From: JABDQZ01 sp963801985
GTDB taxonomy: Bacteria; Pseudomonadota; Gammaproteobacteria; Chromatiales; Chromatiaceae
Direction: 5' to 3'
NCBI GenBank assembly: GCA_963801985.1
Contig: CAWDGV010000012.1
Span: 434,001 to 498,000, forward strand
Length of the DNA: 64,000 nt
Positions 60,164-64,000 of this stretch are shown in pieces. Positions within the stretch are counted from its first letter, which is position 1. Every line of letters starts with the position of its first letter. The position numbers were made by a program, and so were the translations under genes. The notes under the pieces were generated by a model. The model was not told the origin of the DNA and did no database searches. It was given only the letters and a program-made list of their open reading frames with translations.

Positions 60164-60235
60164 GCGGAATTCTGTTAATAATAGCCGTTCAATAAATTCC
60201 AATAACACACTTGAAAGCCACCCAGGAGATATCCC

Positions 60236-61015
60236 ATGTTCAGATTTCTATTGATTGCCGCGGTTTTATTGACGACATCGATGTCACAAGCAGCGGTCCA
60301 GGAAAAAGCGGTTACCTATAGCTACGAAGGTGACGTAAAAATGACCGGTTTTCTTTACTGGGATGACGCTGTTCAGGGCAAGCGACCTGGAGTGCTGGTG
60401 ATCCATGAATGGTGGGGACTGAATGATTATGCGAAAAAACGTGCGAGGATGCTGGCTGAGCTGGGCTACGTGGCTTTTGCAGCGGACATGTACGGTGACA
60501 ACAAGGTGACAACCAAGCGCGAACAGGCCAGTGGCTGGATGCAGGAAGTTACCGCCGATGTTGAAGGATGGCGCGAACGTGCTGTACTCGGACTGAAGCA
60601 GCTGGTTGACAGTGGCATGGTTGATTCTGAAAAAGTCGCGGCTATCGGTTACTGTTTTGGTGGTGCCAGTGTGTTGCAGATGAGTTATGCAAATGCGCCG
60701 GTTAAAGGGGTTGTCAGTTTTCATGGCGCATTGCCTGCGGCACCTGAAGAAGTCAAAGGCAAGATTGGACCAAAGATCCTGGTGTTACATGGCCAGGCCG
60801 ACAGTTTTATTGCACCGGAAGTGGTAACGAATTTCCGTAACAAGCTCGATGCCGCTGAAGCTGACTGGGAAATGAACACTTACGGCGGTGCACGCCATGG
60901 ATTTACCAATCCAGATGCCGGTGACTTTGGTATGGATAATCTCCAGTACAATGCAACGGCAGACAAGCGTTCCTGGCAGCGTATGCAGTCTTTCTTTGAC
61001 GAACTGTTTAACTAG
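60236..61015 (+). CDS. Dienelactone hydrolase family protein, exported
   Basis: A 259-residue alpha/beta hydrolase with a signal peptide (MFRFLLIAAVLLTTSMSQAA). The nucleophile cysteine is in GYCFGG (about 139), the aspartate in LHGQADSFI and the histidine in ARHGFTNP. The front motif VIHEWWGLNDYAKKRA is also family-typical. It would hydrolyse lactones or esters, but in the periplasm, and a native substrate is not known. It is separated from the photoreceptor gene by 72 bp. Confidence 0.88.
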   Translation: MFRFLLIAAVLLTTSMSQAAVQEKAVTYSYEGDVKMTGFLYWDDAVQGKRPGVLVIHEWWGLNDYAKKRARMLAELGYVAFAADMYGDNKVTTKREQASGWMQEVTADVEGWRERAVLGLKQLVDSGMVDSEKVAAIGYCFGGASVLQMSYANAPVKGVVSFHGALPAAPEEVKGKIGPKILVLHGQADSFIAPEVVTNFRNKLDAAEADWEMNTYGGARHGFTNPDAGDFGMDNLQYNATADKRSWQRMQSFFDELFN

Positions 61016-61048
61016 ATTCCAGATAAGTTCCAAAAAGCCTAAATTTTT

Positions 61049-61093
61049 AGCCGTTTTTGCCGACAATATTCAAAAGTTGGTTTAAAAACGGCT
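61049..61093. repeat. Inverted repeat after the dienelactone hydrolase gene
   Basis: AGCCGTTTTT (61049-61058) and AAAAACGGCT (61084-61093) form a perfect 10-bp stem around a 25-base loop in the gap before the YfiR-like gene. It could terminate the hydrolase transcript, though the loop is long and the T run after it is short. Confidence 0.4.
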
Positions 61094-61157
61094 TTATCTG
61101 GATTTTGGTAAAAAAAGATTAAGGATCAATCGCTTAATTTCTTTTAAGAAAAAACAT

Positions 61158-61721
61158 ATGCCGGCTGGGAAGACTGAATATATTAAAAAAGTTTTTTCTC
61201 TGAGAGCTTTGATAGTGGGACTTCTACTGTCATTGCTTTCAGTTCAGCCTGTTGTTGCCGAACAGACTGCGCGGGAATTCGATTTGAAAGCTGCCCTGTT
61301 GTACCAGTTCAGTCGTTTTATTTCCTGGCCGGAAGAGGCCATCAGGAGCCAGGGGAGCTTCAATGTTTGCGTGATGGGGGAAGACCCTTTTGGACAACGT
61401 CTTGAAGGACTTAAAAAGCGCAAATATCATGAATTTGAGATCAATATCAGTTACCCGACAAGCAAGAATGAGGCGTCAGCCTGTCATATTCTTTACCTGG
61501 TAAACCCGGACTGTTCGCTGTGCCGGGAGCTAAAGGAACCCGTATTACTGGTCAGTAGCCAGCAGGGGTTTGTTGATAAAGGAGGGGAAATAGAGTTCGT
61601 CCAGGAAAAAGGACGGATAAGGTTCAGTATCAATGCTGACTCGATCCAGGTCAAAAAACTCAGGGCCAGTGCAAAGCTGTTTGAAGTTGCTTCCAGGGTG
61701 GTGGGTAATGTCTCGAACTGA
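61158..61721 (+). CDS. YfiR-family periplasmic protein (DUF4154)
   Basis: A 187-residue exported protein with a signal peptide (about 15-34). The family landmarks are EFDLKAALLYQFSRFISWPEE (about 40-60), NVCVMGEDPFGQRLEGL and the closing IRFSINADSIQVKKLRASAKLFEVA. In Pseudomonas, YfiR is a periplasmic inhibitor of the diguanylate cyclase YfiN. Here the overlapping partner is a histidine kinase with a similar sensing domain, so YfiR probably restrains that kinase. Confidence 0.87.
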   Translation: MPAGKTEYIKKVFSLRALIVGLLLSLLSVQPVVAEQTAREFDLKAALLYQFSRFISWPEEAIRSQGSFNVCVMGEDPFGQRLEGLKKRKYHEFEINISYPTSKNEASACHILYLVNPDCSLCRELKEPVLLVSSQQGFVDKGGEIEFVQEKGRIRFSINADSIQVKKLRASAKLFEVASRVVGNVSN

Positions 61722-63411
61722 AGCTAAACGCATTTCTGTAAGCATGCCCAGGGAGAAATCTTTCAAAGGCCTCGGTGGCTTGTCAATCAAGGCCAAAATC
61801 ATCAGCCTTATCCTGATTGTCAGTATCACGGTACTGTTAATTTCAGGAGCAATCACAGCCTACTCTGAATATCACTCGCAAAAAACCGAGTTAACCAACC
61901 AGTTGACATCACTTTCCAAGCTGATTGGTAACCGAACCACTGCCGCGCTGGCATTTTTTGATGAAAAAACGGGCTATGAAAATCTCTCGGCACTTGAAGC
62001 GATTCCGAATGTCAGACTCGCTTGTCTATACGGTGCTGACGGCAGTATTTTTACTTCGTTTACACATCAGCTCAGGGAGGGGTATGCATGCGGTGCATCA
62101 GTTTCGGAACATCAGCTATTGCTGGCAAAGGATAAAACCTTAATCAATGCCGACTACAGTATCCTGGATGGCAGTGAGGTTGTTGGAAGCATTTTCCTGC
62201 ATTCATCTTATGAGCCGATTTATGACCGTGTGTTTGACCGGCTGATGATGATTGCTCTTAATGTTGTTATAGGCATCATTCTCGCAGTCATCCTGGCATC
62301 CTGGTTACAAAAGTTGATATCGGCTCCAATTGAAAAAATTCATGATGCAGCCGACGACATCATTGCCAAAAATGATTATTCGATTCGTGCACCAAAAACC
62401 ACAGATGATGAAATAGGGCGAATGGCCAGTTCATTCAACCGGATGCTGGAAACCATTGAATCCAAAAACAAGGATCTCGAAGAGCAGATTAACCGCAGAA
62501 AAGATGCTGAAGTCGCTTTGCGAGACATGAACACGGAGCTGGAAGACCGTATAGAAATCAGAACAATCGAGCTTGCCCGTAAAAATGAAGAATTGAGCGA
62601 GGCGATGCAAGTGCTTGAACAAGCAAAGGATGAACTGGTACAGAGTGAAAAACTTGCCTCTTTGGGATCCGTCGTTGCCGGTGTTGCACATGAACTGAAT
62701 ACACCGATCGGTATAGGTGTTACTGCTTCCAGTACCATAGACCGTACGATAAAAGATTTTAGAAAAAAAATATCCAGCAACCAGTTGTCCCGGCGTGACC
62801 TCGAGAGTTTCATGGAAACCACTGAAGATGGCATGGCCCTGATCCTCGGAAACCTGTCGAGAGCCAGCGAGCTGGTCAAGGGTTTTAAACAGGTAGCAGT
62901 CGATCAGACCAGTGAGAACCGCCGGCGATTCGTACTGTCGCAGGTTGTGGAAGAAATCATTATCACGCTGCAACCGCAATTCAAACGTACCCCACATGAA
63001 ATCGTCATTGATATTCCAGATGATTTGCAACTTGACAGCTATCCGGGTCCTTTCGGACAGGTGCTGACCAACCTGGTGATGAATTCACTGCTACATGGAT
63101 TCAGTAATGATATAGCAGGTAAAATAAACATCTCTGCGCAACATTCAGGCGGGGCGCATGTAGAGGTTACAGTTAAAGACAATGGTAAAGGGATTTCTGC
63201 AGAGTACCTGAAACATGTTTTCGATCCGTTTTTTACAACCAGGATGGGGCAGGGTGGCAGTGGCCTGGGTATGCATATCGTTTATACGATTGTGACTGCA
63301 GTCATGGGTGGCAGGATCCAGATTAGCAGCACACCTGAAGTGGAAACCATTATTACCATGATACTGCCTTTAGACGCTCCGCATCGGCAGCATGAGGGTG
63401 CTGCTATCTAG
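61708..63411 (+). CDS. Sensor histidine kinase with CHASE8-like and HAMP domains
   Basis: A 567-residue membrane kinase from ATG 61708, 14 bases before the YfiR stop. Helices at about 25-45 and 170-195 flank a periplasmic domain (IGNRTTAALAFFDEKTGYENL), like the CHASE8 domain of YfiN. HAMP (about 195-250), a long coiled coil (ELEDRIEIRTIELARKNEEL), the histidine box VAGVAHELNTPIGIG (His about 330) and ATPase motifs DNGKGIS and GGSGLGMHIV follow. No response regulator is next to it. Confidence 0.87.
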   Translation: MSRTEAKRISVSMPREKSFKGLGGLSIKAKIISLILIVSITVLLISGAITAYSEYHSQKTELTNQLTSLSKLIGNRTTAALAFFDEKTGYENLSALEAIPNVRLACLYGADGSIFTSFTHQLREGYACGASVSEHQLLLAKDKTLINADYSILDGSEVVGSIFLHSSYEPIYDRVFDRLMMIALNVVIGIILAVILASWLQKLISAPIEKIHDAADDIIAKNDYSIRAPKTTDDEIGRMASSFNRMLETIESKNKDLEEQINRRKDAEVALRDMNTELEDRIEIRTIELARKNEELSEAMQVLEQAKDELVQSEKLASLGSVVAGVAHELNTPIGIGVTASSTIDRTIKDFRKKISSNQLSRRDLESFMETTEDGMALILGNLSRASELVKGFKQVAVDQTSENRRRFVLSQVVEEIIITLQPQFKRTPHEIVIDIPDDLQLDSYPGPFGQVLTNLVMNSLLHGFSNDIAGKINISAQHSGGAHVEVTVKDNGKGISAEYLKHVFDPFFTTRMGQGGSGLGMHIVYTIVTAVMGGRIQISSTPEVETIITMILPLDAPHRQHEGAAI

Positions 63412-63414
63412 TAA

Positions 63415-64000
63415 TTATTTCAAGTTGATACTTTCCAGTGTTTTTAAACAGCTCTCGCAGGGTTTGCCGTTAATCAGTATCCTGGCACTGGAAGGGGCGA
63501 AATTAATCCGTGACCCAAGGATTTGGGCTTTTACCATTCGGTCTGTAATAAACAGCGTTGTTTCCAGGCTGGAAACTTCAGGGTGATCCAGCGGATGTGC
63601 CATTGTAATAAATGTATCACTGATCTGTGAGGGTAATATCCAGCTGGTTGCAATGGCTGCTGATAACTCACGACAGAGTACAACAAACTGCTGCAAAAAC
63701 AGTTTTGAATTTGGTGCCTGGGTACCATCAAAAATACTGTCCAGAACAGTGAAGCCTACCGTGAAACCGATATTCTGCAAGATACCGGCAAGGTAGGCGT
63801 AGAAGCGCTGCTCTTCTCCTTCGCTACACTGCTTTACGATCGCCATTGCAGTTTTTTCCGAATGTTCCCATAACATTTTAGATGACAGTTTTACGAAGTG
63901 CCCGCTATTGGCAATCATGAGCGGCCTGACAATGGCACTGGCAACAAGTTGCCGGAGTCCCTCTCTGCCGAGCATGACGGTTGCCTGTTTCAGGCTGGTG
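63415..64000 (-). CDS. HDOD-domain signalling protein, cut by window end
   Basis: The C-terminal 194 residues of an HDOD protein; the frame stays open to base 64000, so its start is outside the window. The segment SLKQATVMLGREGLRQLVAS followed by LWEHSEKTAMAIVKQC and AYLAGILQNIGFTV is the HDOD core, related to HD phosphohydrolases but usually without catalytic metal ligands. Such proteins act in signalling with histidine kinases or c-di-GMP. It is convergent with the CHASE8-like kinase gene with three bases between. Confidence 0.82.
   Translation of the reverse strand, partial: TSLKQATVMLGREGLRQLVASAIVRPLMIANSGHFVKLSSKMLWEHSEKTAMAIVKQCSEGEEQRFYAYLAGILQNIGFTVGFTVLDSIFDGTQAPNSKLFLQQFVVLCRELSAAIATSWILPSQISDTFITMAHPLDHPEVSSLETTLFITDRMVKAQILGSRINFAPSSARILINGKPCESCLKTLESINLK

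Noticed and set aside
1..64000. CRISPR arrays, tRNA or rRNA genes, insertion sequences, attachment sites
   Set aside because: I looked for repeats with regular spacing, cloverleaf-like ends and transposase-like frames and saw none; a tRNA scan and a repeat search would settle this.

Overview
The window reads as a contiguous piece of a chromosome from a free-living, aerobic gammaproteobacterium-like organism. The basis is ubiA for ubiquinone synthesis, a PutP symporter, a CusBA efflux pair, a c4-type dihaem cytochrome, an IalB-family protein, PilZ/HDOD/YfiR signalling proteins and moderate GC. I cannot name a genus. I saw no rRNA, tRNA, CRISPR array, transposase or prophage gene, so this looks like core plus metabolic accessory DNA rather than a mobile island.

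Layout. 1-4.1 kb: the 3' part of cusB and a complete cusA (Cu/Ag efflux). 4.2-8.1 kb: two divergent phosphate transporters (PiT and Na/Pi with a PhoU-like tail) and a small coiled-coil protein. 8.3-12.8 kb: a lipoprotein, a DUF4105 membrane protein and a patatin-POTRA-barrel outer-membrane phospholipase. 12.8-18.7 kb: ubiA, a DegT-type aminotransferase, an orphan FliS-like chaperone, cytochrome c4, a metallophosphoesterase, a CarS-like protein and small unknowns. 18.8-24.6 kb: sugar metabolism (gnd, zwf, PQQ-type aldose dehydrogenase, gpmI). 24.6-32.5 kb: GGCT-like protein, an unknown 439-aa protein, a Cache/PAS histidine kinase, an ABM monooxygenase, putP, an IalB-like protein, a cytochrome c, a PilZ protein and a 40-aa basic protein.

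32.5-41.8 kb is the most striking region. Cyanase (cynS) is divergent from an NrtA/SsuA-type ABC transporter. Next come a NifA-like sigma54 activator and an operon of OsmC-like, acyl-CoA-dehydrogenase-like, DUF302 and rubredoxin-fused FAD reductase proteins. I found four sigma54 -24/-12 promoters: before cynS, the ABC operon, the activator itself and the OsmC operon. A shared motif (GTCGACAAT, accompanied by TGACAATCTGT or a close variant) lies at all three control regions. The locus therefore looks like one self-contained sigma54 regulon for taking up and oxidising a nitrogen compound, probably with cyanate as an intermediate. The substrate is not known.

42-44.1 kb: an ATP-grasp ligase paired with an isoaspartyl peptidase/asparaginase. 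44.1-44.5 kb: a globin remnant.

44.4-60.2 kb is a light- and oxidation-response block. Its likely controller is a CarH/LitR-type MerR-B12 photoreceptor (59.3 kb) that keeps the W-x9-EH and GEHHELG cobalamin motifs. A central divergent promoter with TGTACA-type boxes (48.64-48.77 kb) faces two operons. The leftward one holds a glutathione peroxidase, YbgA, a 54-aa protein, a photolyase and a 72-aa protein. The rightward one holds a CFA-like methylase, DUF2878, DUF1295, a DUF6134-like protein, lipocalin, an FAD oxidoreductase, DUF1365, a second CFA-like methylase and a Nudix hydrolase. A third leftward operon, divergent from the photoreceptor gene, encodes an FKBP-like/methyltransferase fusion, two unknowns and a VOC protein.

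60.2-64 kb: a dienelactone hydrolase, a YfiR-like protein overlapping a CHASE8-like histidine kinase, and the C-terminal part of an HDOD protein cut by the window end.
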